Assembly: GCA_002297815.1 (NCBI GenBank)
Contig: DBKH01000066.1
Location: 1-61,413, forward strand
Length of the DNA stretch: 61,413 nucleotides
Origin: Bacteroidales bacterium UBA755
GTDB lineage: Bacteria; Bacteroidota; Bacteroidia; Bacteroidales; UBA932
Direction: 5' to 3'
Positions 8,647 to 17,459 of the stretch are shown here, in pieces. Both the position numbers and the translations under genes were made by a program. Within the stretch, counting starts at the first letter, position 1. Each line of letters begins with the position of its first letter. Below the pieces are notes generated by a model. That model was not told the origin of the DNA and made no database searches. It saw only the letters and a list, made by a program, of their open reading frames with translations.

Positions 8647-9558
8647 TTATCTCAAGGCTTTGGTATAGCGGGATTTGCGGAGGTAGTCAGCGCTTTCACG
8701 GATGCTGCGCATGACATCGTCCGGGTAGGAGTACCTTTCAACCTCGATGATCACGGCTTTGGTTCCAGCAGTCTTAGCATTGGCGAAGATCGCGTCGAAT
8801 CCGACCATTCCGCTCTGGCCGATCTCCCTCTCGTCCTTGATGTGCAGTAGTTTGAAACGTCCGGGATATTTCTTGAAATAGTCAACCGGGCTCGAATTGC
8901 CGATGACTGTCCAATAGACATCCATCTCGAAGAAGACATATTCAGGATTAGTGTGCGAGAGCATGTAGTCGTACATCACCTCGCCTTCGACCTCCGAGAA
9001 CTCATGGGAGTGGTTGTGGTAGCCGTACTCCATCCCCGCATCGGAAACTATCTTGCCGACAGTGTTGAGATAGTCGCAATAGATCTTCAGCTCGGCTAGG
9101 GTCTTTGGGACGCTGCTGCCCGAATTCTCGAAGTACACCCAAGGGGTGACGATGAACTTCATCCCAGCCGCCTTGTGGGCGCTGATGCAATCTTCCCACC
9201 AGCGCAGGGTCTCCTCGCTCGGCTTTCCTGCCGCGAACTCCTCGACAGTGAGATTTCTGGAGACATGCGTGGAAAGCGGCACAAGGCCAGCGGAGGCGCA
9301 GTCGGCTTTGAACTCCTCCGGGGTGAGTCCATAAATTTTCCCGTCAGAGTACGATGCTGTCTCAACGCAGTTGTAGCCCATCTTGGAGAACTGCTTCAGG
9401 ACAGTCTCGTGGTTTGCGGCATATTTCTCCGGGGGATCGAGCAAATCCCTTGCTGAATAGAGCTGGATGCCGACAAGCGGTTCACCAGCGAACAAATCGC
9501 AGCATCCGAGAACAATCGCCACGGATGCGGTGACTATCGAAAGAACTGAGTGTTTCAT
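8647..9558 (-). CDS. Exported sugar isomerase/epimerase-like TIM-barrel protein
   Basis: A 303-residue protein of the xylose-isomerase-like TIM barrel (AP_endonuc_2, PF01261) superfamily. An N-terminal signal ends in VLGCCDLFAG (lipobox-like Cys19/Cys20), so it is exported, unlike cytosolic sugar-phosphate isomerases. Barrel motifs are VGIQLYSARD near residue 29, the GYHNHSHEF metal-ligand-like block near 184, FEMDVYW near 217 and HIKDERE near 246. It is the last gene of PUL1, 13 bp after the DUF1080 gene. In keto-sugar pathways such proteins act on keto-sugar intermediates; that role here is inferred from context. Confidence 0.8.
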   Translation of the reverse strand: MKHSVLSIVTASVAIVLGCCDLFAGEPLVGIQLYSARDLLDPPEKYAANHETVLKQFSKMGYNCVETASYSDGKIYGLTPEEFKADCASAGLVPLSTHVSRNLTVEEFAAGKPSEETLRWWEDCISAHKAAGMKFIVTPWVYFENSGSSVPKTLAELKIYCDYLNTVGKIVSDAGMEYGYHNHSHEFSEVEGEVMYDYMLSHTNPEYVFFEMDVYWTVIGNSSPVDYFKKYPGRFKLLHIKDEREIGQSGMVGFDAIFANAKTAGTKAVIIEVERYSYPDDVMRSIRESADYLRKSRYTKALR

Positions 9559-9571
9559 GATTTCACAGGAT

Positions 9572-10444
9572 TTAATCCATTACCTTCACACGGATGTTGC
9601 GGAACCACACGTCGTCTCCATGGTCCTGGAAACCGATGTAGCCCTCGTGGTTCGGGCCACCGCAGTTGTTGAGAAGCTCGAAGGCGAGTGGCCAAGCCTC
9701 AGGACTGAACTTGCTGTTCTTCAGCATGTCGGTCCACTGCTGGGTCCACAGATGGTACTCAAGCACGTTCTCGCCGTTCTGGTAGTGAACAACGGTGCCC
9801 TTATAGACCATAATTCCTCCGGTCTGCCACTTGTCATAGCCTGTGAAGTTCTGCGGCTTCGCAGGAATCATGTCGTAGAGGGAGCCCGACTGGCGGTTGC
9901 CGTCCTTGCCGAGAAGGGCGTCAGGGTGGGTGGAGTTGTCAAGAACTTGGTATTCAGGAGAGGAGATGTAAATTGGCTGAACCTCAACATTGCCATCTTT
10001 GTCCTTTGTGGTGACTTCCTGCGCGAGATAGAAAACACCGGAATTGGTCCCTTTCGCCACCTTCCAGTCAAACTCAAGCTTGAAGTTCTTGAACTTGTGA
10101 GCGAAGATGAGGTCTCCACCTTCCTTGGTCTGTCCCTCTCCGGTGCCAGAACCCGTGAACTTAATGCAGCCGTCCTCAACTGTCCAACGCTGAGGGACAA
10201 CATCCTTCATGTAGCCTCTCCAGCCATTGAGGGAAGTGCCATCGAAGATCACGTAATACCCGTCCTTGTCTTGTGGATATTCGCTGAGATTGACGCAAGG
10301 CTTCTCGACCACGGTGTACTGAGGTACAGCCGATGTCTCACTGCTTTCCTCGGTCTTCTTTTTTGAATTGTTGTTGCAGGCACTTAAAGTGGCCAATGCA
10401 ACAAAAGCGGCAGCAGCCGCTGCGTAAAAAAACGCTCTATTCAT
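9572..10444 (-). CDS. DUF1080 (3-keto-disaccharide hydrolase-like) lipoprotein
   Basis: A 290-residue lipoprotein (lipobox Cys23 in LATLSACNNN) with a single DUF1080/PF06439 jelly-roll domain. Diagnostic stretches are VIFDGTSLNGWRG (near residue 67), GGDLIFAHKFKNFKLEFDW, NSGVFYLAQ and the C-terminal GYIGFQDHGDDVWFRNI. Family members include 3-keto-glycoside hydrolases that cleave glycosides after oxidation at C3. It lies between a Tat-exported Gfo/Idh/MocA oxidoreductase and the TIM-barrel protein, the company expected for that chemistry. It probably acts in the periplasm or at the outer membrane. Confidence 0.85.
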   Translation of the reverse strand: MNRAFFYAAAAAAFVALATLSACNNNSKKKTEESSETSAVPQYTVVEKPCVNLSEYPQDKDGYYVIFDGTSLNGWRGYMKDVVPQRWTVEDGCIKFTGSGTGEGQTKEGGDLIFAHKFKNFKLEFDWKVAKGTNSGVFYLAQEVTTKDKDGNVEVQPIYISSPEYQVLDNSTHPDALLGKDGNRQSGSLYDMIPAKPQNFTGYDKWQTGGIMVYKGTVVHYQNGENVLEYHLWTQQWTDMLKNSKFSPEAWPLAFELLNNCGGPNHEGYIGFQDHGDDVWFRNIRVKVMD

Positions 10445-10474
10445 TTTTGTTTTTTGTTATTTGTTTTTAGATCG

Positions 10475-10508
10475 GCCAGACCGGAGGGGCGTTCCCTTCC
10501 GGCCTGGC
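10475..10508 (-). other. Intercistronic stem-loop
   Basis: Left arm 10475-10488 and right arm 10494-10508 form a strong, slightly imperfect GC-rich hairpin between the Tat oxidoreductase and DUF1080 genes. No U-run follows on the minus strand, so transcript processing or protection is more likely than termination. Confidence 0.45.
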
Positions 10509-10520
10509 TCCTAATTTCTA

Positions 10521-12038
10521 TTATAGCTCCGGCATCGATGGAAGCTCGTAGCCGTTTTGGTAGGTGTGCTTAATGAGCTCAGCAGCGAACTGGTTCGCGT
10601 TGACCGGATCGGTGTAAGTGTTCTCGAAAGTCGGGTGGCCATCGTGAATCGAGAAACCGTCCTTGACCATCGACTTCACCGTTGCATCGGCAGGAATGTT
10701 GGTGAACCTCATGTTCTCGCCATCCCAGTCAAGGACTTGGTTGAGTCCCTGAAGACGGATCGCGAGCACTCCCATGACAACCATCTCGTTGAATGGTCCG
10801 GCCTCGCTGAAGTCGGAAGCTGAAGGCACGCGGACAGAAGGGTCTTCCTTGCAGGCACGAACCCAGTCCTGAACGTGGTTGACCGTGAAGTCCTCGCTGA
10901 TGGCAGGGACCCGGCGAAGAAGCTTAGGAGCATCGGGAACCCTTCCTGAAACAAGGTATGGACGGGATCCGTAGCAGCCGCAGATGAGCGTGTCCTTTGT
11001 GCCGTGGAAAATCACGGCACCACCCCAGTAATTCATGTCCACTCCCGCAGGAAGTCCTTCCGGTCTGTCCGGGAGAAGGCCACCGTCGTACCAGTTCAGC
11101 TCGACCTCTGGCATCGCAACCTTAGGCATGTTGTCGCGGGCTGGGAAGATGTACTTCACGTGCTGTGCAGAAGGGCATGACTCGCTGAGAAGCTTGGTTG
11201 AAGAACCCTGAACGTGGATAGGATAACCAAGGTTCAGAGCCTTGAACGGGGCGTGGAGGATGTGGCACGCCATGTCGCCGAGGGCTCCGGTGCCGAAGTC
11301 CCACCAGCCACGGAAGTTCCACGGGGTGTAGATGGAATGGTACGGGCGCATCGGGGCAGGTCCGATGAACGCGTCCCAGTTGAGGGTCGAAGGCACGTTC
11401 ATCTTCTCGGCCGGGCGCTCAAGACCCTGAGGCCAGATCGGGCGGTCGGTGAAGGCGTCAACCTTGGTCACCTCACCGATCTCACCGTTCCAGATCCACT
11501 CGCAGGCAAGCCGGACACCCTCATTGGACGCTCCCTGATTGCCCATCTGTGTGGCCACACAGGCCTTCGCTGCAAGTTTTGTCAGAAGCCTGGACTCATA
11601 CACGGTGTGGGTGAGAGGCTTCTCGCAGTAAACGTGCTTGCCGGCCGCCAGAGCCTCCGCGCAGATGATCGCGTGGGTGTGGTCAGCGGTGGCGCAGACA
11701 ACAGCGTCACATTCAGGAAGCAGTTCCTTGAACATCACGCGGTAGTCGTTGTACCTCTTAGCCTTCGGATAGCGATTGAAGACGTGGTCGGCATATTTCC
11801 AATCAACATCGCACAGTCCGATGATGTCCTCTGTCTCAAGGGCTTGTAGCACGCTTGCTCCCCTGCCACCGATGCCGACAGCGATAATCTTGAGCTTTCT
11901 GTCAAGAGGCTTGGACTGCTTCTTCTTGTCCGCTTTTTCCGAATTGCCGGCAAAAAGGACATTCGGAGCGACAGCGAGGCCGGCCGCGGCCGCGGCTCCG
12001 ACTTTCATAAATGATCTTCTGGATAGTTCTTTAGACAT
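10521..12038 (-). CDS. Tat-exported Gfo/Idh/MocA oxidoreductase
   Basis: A 505-residue NAD(P)-dependent oxidoreductase. The frame is open to 12107, but Met at 12038 (MSKELSRRSFMKVG) was chosen because it starts a clear twin-arginine signal. The Rossmann fold begins at IAVGIGGRGASVLQAL, and the family EKP motif is in CEKPLTHTVYES. A Tat signal implies export in folded form with bound nucleotide, as seen in periplasmic glycoside-oxidising members. The gene is 72 bp after a cytosolic homologue and 76 bp before DUF1080. It probably oxidises a sugar hydroxyl (for instance C3) as the first step of oxidative glycoside cleavage; the substrate is unknown. Confidence 0.88.
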   Translation of the reverse strand: MSKELSRRSFMKVGAAAAAGLAVAPNVLFAGNSEKADKKKQSKPLDRKLKIIAVGIGGRGASVLQALETEDIIGLCDVDWKYADHVFNRYPKAKRYNDYRVMFKELLPECDAVVCATADHTHAIICAEALAAGKHVYCEKPLTHTVYESRLLTKLAAKACVATQMGNQGASNEGVRLACEWIWNGEIGEVTKVDAFTDRPIWPQGLERPAEKMNVPSTLNWDAFIGPAPMRPYHSIYTPWNFRGWWDFGTGALGDMACHILHAPFKALNLGYPIHVQGSSTKLLSESCPSAQHVKYIFPARDNMPKVAMPEVELNWYDGGLLPDRPEGLPAGVDMNYWGGAVIFHGTKDTLICGCYGSRPYLVSGRVPDAPKLLRRVPAISEDFTVNHVQDWVRACKEDPSVRVPSASDFSEAGPFNEMVVMGVLAIRLQGLNQVLDWDGENMRFTNIPADATVKSMVKDGFSIHDGHPTFENTYTDPVNANQFAAELIKHTYQNGYELPSMPEL

Positions 12039-12110
12039 GATCAATGTGTATTGTGTTAATATAATCTCTGTGGTGAAGGCCAATTTGTCCAGGCCATCAG
12101 CGGACATCAG

Positions 12111-13187
12111 TTACCGATTCCACCGGATCAACCCGTAGCCGTTGGTCGCTGTACGCCTGCGCTCCCAAATCCGCTCCAGTTCCTCGTGGGTACCCTTGGC
12201 CGGCATGTCGTGCGTTGCTGCATCCTCCAGCATCTTCCACGCAAACTCGGATGCTGTGGCTGCATCCCTGAGCGAAGGGAGTCTGGAATCAGATGTCCCA
12301 TTCCTCAGGCAGTCTGCATAAACGTCAATGAGTTTGTCTATATTCTTCCCTCCGTACGGTCTCTCAATCCTCTCCGTGCGCGTGACTCCGTGGATGTCAA
12401 CCACCGCTGTCCTGAAATCGTGGCTCATCCTTACCACTCCCTCAGTGCCTATGATGTCCGCGTAGGTATTGTGCGTCTGATCCTTCGCCAGTTGGCCGTA
12501 GTTTTCTCCCTGAGTGATGTCGAAGACCACTCCGTTCTCAAACGTTCCGTGGGTCTGAAGCCACCACGGATCCTTCCACTCCCAGAGCCGGATGGCCTGC
12601 GCGTTCCAAGTCTTGTACTCGCTGCCGGCCAGCCACCTCGCGATGTCGATGAAGTGCATTCCGCAGTCGTGGAAAGCCGGACCCTCAAACTCGTGATGGC
12701 CCTCTCCCGGAGACAGACCAGGTGTCATGTGGCAGAGCCTGATGATAGCAAGCTCGCCAAGTTCCCCCGAACGGATGACATCCTTCAATTCATTGATGAA
12801 CCAAGAGTTCCTAAGGTAAAGATTCACGGTCGAGAGCAAACCTGAGTTCTCCGTCTCCCTGACGACCTCCCATTCTCTCTCAAGCGAATCAGCGAGCGGC
12901 TTCTCCATAATCATGTTCTTGCCTGCAGCGACCGCCTTCCTTACCCGGCTGAGTCTCGTGTCGGCAAGGGCGGTTAACGCCACCACCTCCACTTCCGGGT
13001 CATTGAATATGATGTCCTCGTCCTTGGTCCTGACAACATCGGGAAATTTCTCTCCGGCAATACGGAGAGAAACATCCGAGACATCGCAGATGTACTTCAG
13101 ATCCCATTTGTCGCTCCTTTGGAACTCATCCGCAAAGAACCCGCCCATGCGTCCGTAACCAATCAGTCCGACTTTGATTTTCTTCAT
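12111..13187 (-). CDS. Gfo/Idh/MocA oxidoreductase, cytosolic type
   Basis: A 358-residue oxidoreductase with no signal peptide. The Rossmann motif VGLIGYGRMGGFF starts at residue 6, and the conserved MEKPLADS follows near residue 95. The C-terminal alpha/beta substrate domain contains HDCGMHFIDIARW, with the His/Asp typical of the catalytic region. The first gene after a 137-bp gap, it is preceded by an ECF-like promoter element at 13228-13275, so it probably heads a separate transcript of the oxidative genes. It could reduce a keto-sugar after import or act on a sugar acid; the sequence does not decide. Confidence 0.87.
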   Translation of the reverse strand: MKKIKVGLIGYGRMGGFFADEFQRSDKWDLKYICDVSDVSLRIAGEKFPDVVRTKDEDIIFNDPEVEVVALTALADTRLSRVRKAVAAGKNMIMEKPLADSLEREWEVVRETENSGLLSTVNLYLRNSWFINELKDVIRSGELGELAIIRLCHMTPGLSPGEGHHEFEGPAFHDCGMHFIDIARWLAGSEYKTWNAQAIRLWEWKDPWWLQTHGTFENGVVFDITQGENYGQLAKDQTHNTYADIIGTEGVVRMSHDFRTAVVDIHGVTRTERIERPYGGKNIDKLIDVYADCLRNGTSDSRLPSLRDAATASEFAWKMLEDAATHDMPAKGTHEELERIWERRRTATNGYGLIRWNR

Positions 13188-13227
13188 CTTGATCTTATTA
13201 ATCTTAATTCAATTAATCCAAAGATAT

Positions 13228-13275
13228 AGACCGTAGAACGGTTCGTTTTATACTCATGCACCGCACTTTTTTTTG
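13228..13275 (-). promoter_or_regulatory. Putative ECF-sigma promoter, copy B
   Basis: On the minus strand: CAAAAAAAAGT, 7 nt, ATGAGTATAAAA, 12 nt, CGGTCT, 2 nt, AT. The same arrangement occurs before fecR (31007-31055). The TATAAAA and CGGTCT blocks are spaced like ECF -35 and -10 elements. Binding by the PUL1 sigma factor is inferred. Confidence 0.65.
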
Positions 13276-13324
13276 ATTCTGATGTAAGATGTTGTTTTGA
13301 AATAAATCCCACATTCAGAACCAA

Positions 13325-15991
13325 TCAATACCTCCAGGCGTCCTTCCATTCCACAAGGAAACGCTCGCCCTCAAAGCGAATCGGAAGCCAGATGTAGCGG
13401 GAGTCGAGCAGGTCGTCCGGATTCCACCTGTCTCCCACGTAGACGTACAACTCCTTGCCTGAGAGGTTGATGTCCTTTGTTTCCTGAACCTTGAGGATGT
13501 AGGTACTCTGGGAGCGGTATGTCAGCTCCGCGCCTTCTCCTGAACACGGATTGCCGAGTTCCTTCCACGGACCGAAAATGTTGTCAGCGACAGCTGTCCT
13601 CGCAGCATTGGGAGCCCAACCTGAACATCCTGACATCATCAGATAGTATTTTCCGTCTTTCTTGAATATGGCGGGAGCTTCCATTGACCTGCCGGCAAAT
13701 GCCCTTGAATATTTTCCCGTGTGGGCGGTGTAGTCGTCTGTCAGCTCCGCTATCTGCAAGGTGTAGTTTTCTTCCGAGGCATAGATGTGATAGGCCTTGC
13801 CGTCATCATCAACGAATACGGTTTGGTCACGAGCCATCTGCCCTCCGGAGAAGTCTCTTTTGAACAGCATTCCCTGTCTTATGCTCTCAATGTAAAGGTC
13901 CGTATCCACTTCCCAAAACACTGGGTTGCTCCAATCCTGCTCCTTCTGCCAGTCGTTGATGTCCAACGCCCATTTGCCGGGATTCACCCTCCCGGAGCGG
14001 AGGAACTTGAACGGGCCGACGGGGTTGTCAGCGATTGCGACTCCGTATCTCGCTGCAATGTAGGCCTGCCCCTTGAGCTCAAGGTGGAACCACATGACGT
14101 ATTTGCCGGTCTTTTCGTTATAGATGACCTTTGGACGTTCCAAAATGCAGCCGGACTCAATGTCACTGCCCGATCCGTCTGGGTCCACCTTCAGCGCAAG
14201 TCCTTCGTCCTTCCAGTTGTAAAGGTCTGTGGAGGAGTAGCAATGTACTCCGTCAAGGGCCAGTCCACTCTGGTTCTTGTGCTCCCCGTACATGTAGTAC
14301 TTTCCTTTATGGTACAGCAGGCCGGCACCGTGGGCATTGATGATTTTCCCATCCGTGTCCGTCCATGTCTGTGCGGGAAGGAATGCGGTGTGCTTGGTTT
14401 CCGAGACTTTTCTGTCTATAGGCTCGAACCAAGGAAGTCGGGAAAGAGGCACCTCGATGGTGTAGGTTTTCCCTCCCTTGTAGACTTTTCCCTCATCGTC
14501 ACGCCATCCGCCTTCGGGGAGCTTGACCGTGCGGGTGTTCTCCGCCGACATGACCGGGGCGACGAGATACCTGTCTCCCAGCATGTACTGGTCATTGCAT
14601 TCCTCGAAGCCCTGTCTGGGGAAGGAATATTCCATGTGCCGCACTATCGGTTCTCCCGTGGCAGCTGCGTTTCTGGCTTGGGAGAGTATGTAATCACCGA
14701 GCCGCTCATGCCATTTGGCATACTTGACGCACGTTTCGAGATTCTCCTTGTCGAGGATTCTCCATGGAGCCACGGAGAACTGCATCATCGGCATCATCGA
14801 GTGTATCTGGCAGGAACGGACGATCAGTGACTGGTCGAATTCCTTCGGGTCGATGCCAAGGAAGCTGCTGTATTCCCCGCCTCCGATCATGTCCGGGCAG
14901 GTGTAGGCATAGCCAAGCAGGCCTGAGGCTATCATCGAAGGGACAAGGCTCGCGACTCCGTCCCATGAGTACTTCTTGTCTCCGAGACGCTGCACCAGAG
15001 GCAAGCCGCCAGCCTTCCATGAAGCCCGGAACTCATTGTAAGGGAAATCAAGGCCGAACCTTGACCAGAGCAAGGTCTGATCATCGTCATAGGACTTGCC
15101 GTCAAAAACCTCGATTTTCTCCTGTTGGTACTGATCCGGGTCTCCCGCGTCGAACTTGAAGCCGTCGATGCCGTAGTCCCGCTGCATTTTCTTAAGGATG
15201 TCCCGAAGATGGGCGCCGGCCTCAGGGTTGCTAAGGTCATAGCATGCGCTCGCACCGTTCCACCAGTCGTGGATCGCCGGCAAGCCGCTGCCTTTCCTTT
15301 TGGTCAGGTAGCCCTTCCGCATCAGGTCTCTGTACTCTTCGCTGTCAGCGGACACGAACGGGCTTATCCAAAGCATCACCTTGAATCCCATTGCGTGGAG
15401 TTCGTCCACCATCCCTTTGGGATCGGGAAACCTGTCCGGACGGAACTCAAAATTGCCGTAGTCCTTCTGCCAGTTGTCGTCGATCATCAGAATGCCGGCG
15501 GGAAAGCCATTGCTGACAATGCCCCTTGCATATTCAATGATTTCCGCCTGGTTCTGGTCGTACATCAGCTCGATCCAGGTGTTGTACTGCGGCTTCGAGA
15601 AGAACAGTTCAGGCGGCAGCTTGCCGTCAGGAGCGAAGTGCTTCTTTGAGGCTACAAGATAGGCGTCCCTCAATGTGCTTCCCGCTGAGACGAGCTCCAC
15701 CTTTCCCCTTGCAGCGTCAACGCTGAGTTTTCCGTCCTTCACCTGAAAACGGAACGGGCCGTCGCACCAGACGTAGCGTCCCTTGCTCGACACGAGCAGC
15801 GGCGTGGTCTGGCTGTTGAAGTTCTGCCATTGCAGGTCCGCGTCTATTTCGCTGAACGGCATCTTCTCCCCAAGTCCGCTCGCCCCTCCCCACCATTTCT
15901 CGCCTGGGATAATGTCTATCTCCTTCACTTCCTGCGCCTGCGCGGCTAGGGAAAGACCGAGGGACAGGATTATGAGTATTAATCTATTCAT
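13325..15991 (-). CDS. GH31-GH43 fusion glycosidase
   Basis: An 888-residue exported protein (signal to about residue 20, AAQAQ) joining two glycosidase modules. Residues ~25-525 are GH31: the nucleophile is probably Asp281 in FKFDAGDP and the acid/base Asp338 in QRLGDKKYSW. PDMIGGGEYS recalls alpha-galactosidase/MYORG-like GH31 members. Residues ~540-888 are a GH43-type beta-propeller starting NAHGAGLLYHKGKYYMYGE, as in GH43_24/GH43_34 enzymes, some of which are exo-beta-1,3-galactanases. An alpha-linked cap on a beta-galactan is one possible target, but this is a guess. It follows the BACON lipoprotein gene across a 115-bp gap containing a hairpin. Confidence 0.85.
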   Translation of the reverse strand: MNRLILIILSLGLSLAAQAQEVKEIDIIPGEKWWGGASGLGEKMPFSEIDADLQWQNFNSQTTPLLVSSKGRYVWCDGPFRFQVKDGKLSVDAARGKVELVSAGSTLRDAYLVASKKHFAPDGKLPPELFFSKPQYNTWIELMYDQNQAEIIEYARGIVSNGFPAGILMIDDNWQKDYGNFEFRPDRFPDPKGMVDELHAMGFKVMLWISPFVSADSEEYRDLMRKGYLTKRKGSGLPAIHDWWNGASACYDLSNPEAGAHLRDILKKMQRDYGIDGFKFDAGDPDQYQQEKIEVFDGKSYDDDQTLLWSRFGLDFPYNEFRASWKAGGLPLVQRLGDKKYSWDGVASLVPSMIASGLLGYAYTCPDMIGGGEYSSFLGIDPKEFDQSLIVRSCQIHSMMPMMQFSVAPWRILDKENLETCVKYAKWHERLGDYILSQARNAAATGEPIVRHMEYSFPRQGFEECNDQYMLGDRYLVAPVMSAENTRTVKLPEGGWRDDEGKVYKGGKTYTIEVPLSRLPWFEPIDRKVSETKHTAFLPAQTWTDTDGKIINAHGAGLLYHKGKYYMYGEHKNQSGLALDGVHCYSSTDLYNWKDEGLALKVDPDGSGSDIESGCILERPKVIYNEKTGKYVMWFHLELKGQAYIAARYGVAIADNPVGPFKFLRSGRVNPGKWALDINDWQKEQDWSNPVFWEVDTDLYIESIRQGMLFKRDFSGGQMARDQTVFVDDDGKAYHIYASEENYTLQIAELTDDYTAHTGKYSRAFAGRSMEAPAIFKKDGKYYLMMSGCSGWAPNAARTAVADNIFGPWKELGNPCSGEGAELTYRSQSTYILKVQETKDINLSGKELYVYVGDRWNPDDLLDSRYIWLPIRFEGERFLVEWKDAWRY

Positions 15992-16030
15992 TTTTTCTAT
16001 GATGAAACTTTTTTGAATATTTTCAAATAA

Positions 16031-16068
16031 CAGCCTCTTGATTCCATAACAGCGGAATCAAGGGGCTG
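16031..16068 (-). terminator. Hairpin between BACON lipoprotein and GH31-GH43 genes
   Basis: Arms 16031-16045 and 16054-16068 pair over 15 bp with one mismatch around an 8-nt loop. On the minus strand it is followed by TTATTTG. Likely a partial terminator or processing site separating highly expressed uptake genes from enzyme genes. Confidence 0.6.
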
Positions 16069-16106
16069 CCGTAATGATGAAAATCCTAATAAACAAATGT
16101 CATCTA

Positions 16107-17438
16107 TTATTGTTCGCCCAAGTCTATGTCGCGCTCAAGGGTGAAATTGTCAAGGTAAATCCTCTGCTTGTCCTCTTTCCAGTTCCACCAGTTGAACAGG
16201 GTGCGGAATGACTGGCTTTGCTCCAGGATGGACCGATCGTTGCCACCGAAGTCCAGATCCTTGAAATACACCGTTATCTTGTGCCACTGCCCTTTACGAA
16301 GATCCTGCGAACCGATTTCAACCCTAGTGTCACCGTTTTTCGTACCCAGATAGAAGCGGTACTCATAGATGCCTTCGACCTCGGCTACGTCAGACTCATA
16401 ATAAACATCGAATGACATACGGTCCCAACGGGAAAGATCTATGTATTTGGTATTGTCCGACACGGCGAATCCGCCTTCCCACCATTGGTTGTAGCCACCG
16501 TAGCCGTCCACAGGATAATTCCAGACCACACATTTGCCGGAGGTGTTCACTCCGCTTGGATTAGGGTTGTCTACAATAGATGAGACAACGCCTTTGTTCG
16601 CGAGTATTCCTTCCGGTTTGAACGGATAGTCAGCAGCACTTTGATTATCACCATAAGCAGGGACAAGACCTGCAGTCTCCATGTCAAGCAACAGCCAGGA
16701 CTTTCCGCCCGGATCAGCGATAAGGTATGGGTTCGGCTTGTTCTTCTGGTTGATCACCATGGACTTCTCCCCGCGGACTCCCTCGCCCTTGAACTTGATG
16801 GTCGCTGAGCGAGGTGTCTCCTCGTTGTCATATTCGTAAACCTTATAGACCTCAATAAAGGAATACGGGTCTGCCTCATCGGCTTTTGTCTCGGCATGCT
16901 TTATCCAATCCTTACCCGTTGAACTCACAGACTGGGTGTATTTGACGTTGGTGTGCACCTTGATCTCGATCATACCTCCGGCAGCAGGATATTTGGACAA
17001 GTCTTCCTCGGACGAGACTTCAAAGAATATGCTTGAAGCCTGCTTGATGCTCATTGTCCCACTGTACTCCCCAGCGGTGAGTTTCAGCGTGGCCTCACGC
17101 GCCACTTGACCATCATTCTTGTCTATGACCAGATCGAAACTAGTCTCCCCATCGGATTGTTCCTCCGCAGGACGGACAGAACACCAGCCTTCATCTTCCG
17201 ACAGATAGACTACGGAGGCTTTCCAACTGTAATTCGTTTTGAAGTTAAATGTCACGGTCTTCTGGTTGTAGTCCACATCGACTCCGTCCTTAAATTGCTT
17301 TGTGCTTTCTTCCGACATTTCGAAGTAGCCGACCACTTCCTTGTCATCCTCGGCTGAGGGGCTACATGACCCGGCCAATACCGCCAAGGCGATGGCTGCC
17401 ATTCCTATGCTCCAGCCCGCAATGCTAAATCTTTTCAT
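16107..17438 (-). CDS. BACON-domain surface lipoprotein
   Basis: A 443-residue lipoprotein (lipobox Cys25 in LAGSCSPSAE). Two BACON-like immunoglobulin-fold domains are visible (about 35-133 and 135-230), each ending in a strand such as GTMSIKQAS or KSMVINQKN. The C-terminal ~200 residues form a jelly-roll-like carbohydrate-binding region containing WWEGGFAVSDN and IYLDNFTLE. Such proteins usually serve as surface glycan-binding proteins (SusE/F position) that capture polysaccharide for SusC/SusD. It is downstream of SusC/SusD and upstream of the GH31-GH43 enzyme in PUL1. No catalytic residues are apparent. Confidence 0.75.
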   Translation of the reverse strand: MKRFSIAGWSIGMAAIALAVLAGSCSPSAEDDKEVVGYFEMSEESTKQFKDGVDVDYNQKTVTFNFKTNYSWKASVVYLSEDEGWCSVRPAEEQSDGETSFDLVIDKNDGQVAREATLKLTAGEYSGTMSIKQASSIFFEVSSEEDLSKYPAAGGMIEIKVHTNVKYTQSVSSTGKDWIKHAETKADEADPYSFIEVYKVYEYDNEETPRSATIKFKGEGVRGEKSMVINQKNKPNPYLIADPGGKSWLLLDMETAGLVPAYGDNQSAADYPFKPEGILANKGVVSSIVDNPNPSGVNTSGKCVVWNYPVDGYGGYNQWWEGGFAVSDNTKYIDLSRWDRMSFDVYYESDVAEVEGIYEYRFYLGTKNGDTRVEIGSQDLRKGQWHKITVYFKDLDFGGNDRSILEQSQSFRTLFNWWNWKEDKQRIYLDNFTLERDIDLGEQ

Positions 17439-17459
17439 TTTCTATTGTTTGTTATTTGA

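Noticed and set aside
12039..12107. N-terminal extension of the Tat oxidoreductase to 12107
   Set aside because: It would place 23 residues before the twin-arginine signal and make it non-functional; Met at 12038 fits better.
13721..14830. Long plus-strand frame opposite the GH31-GH43 gene
   Set aside because: It is antisense to well-supported catalytic domains, lacks family motifs, and arises from the codon bias of the real strand.
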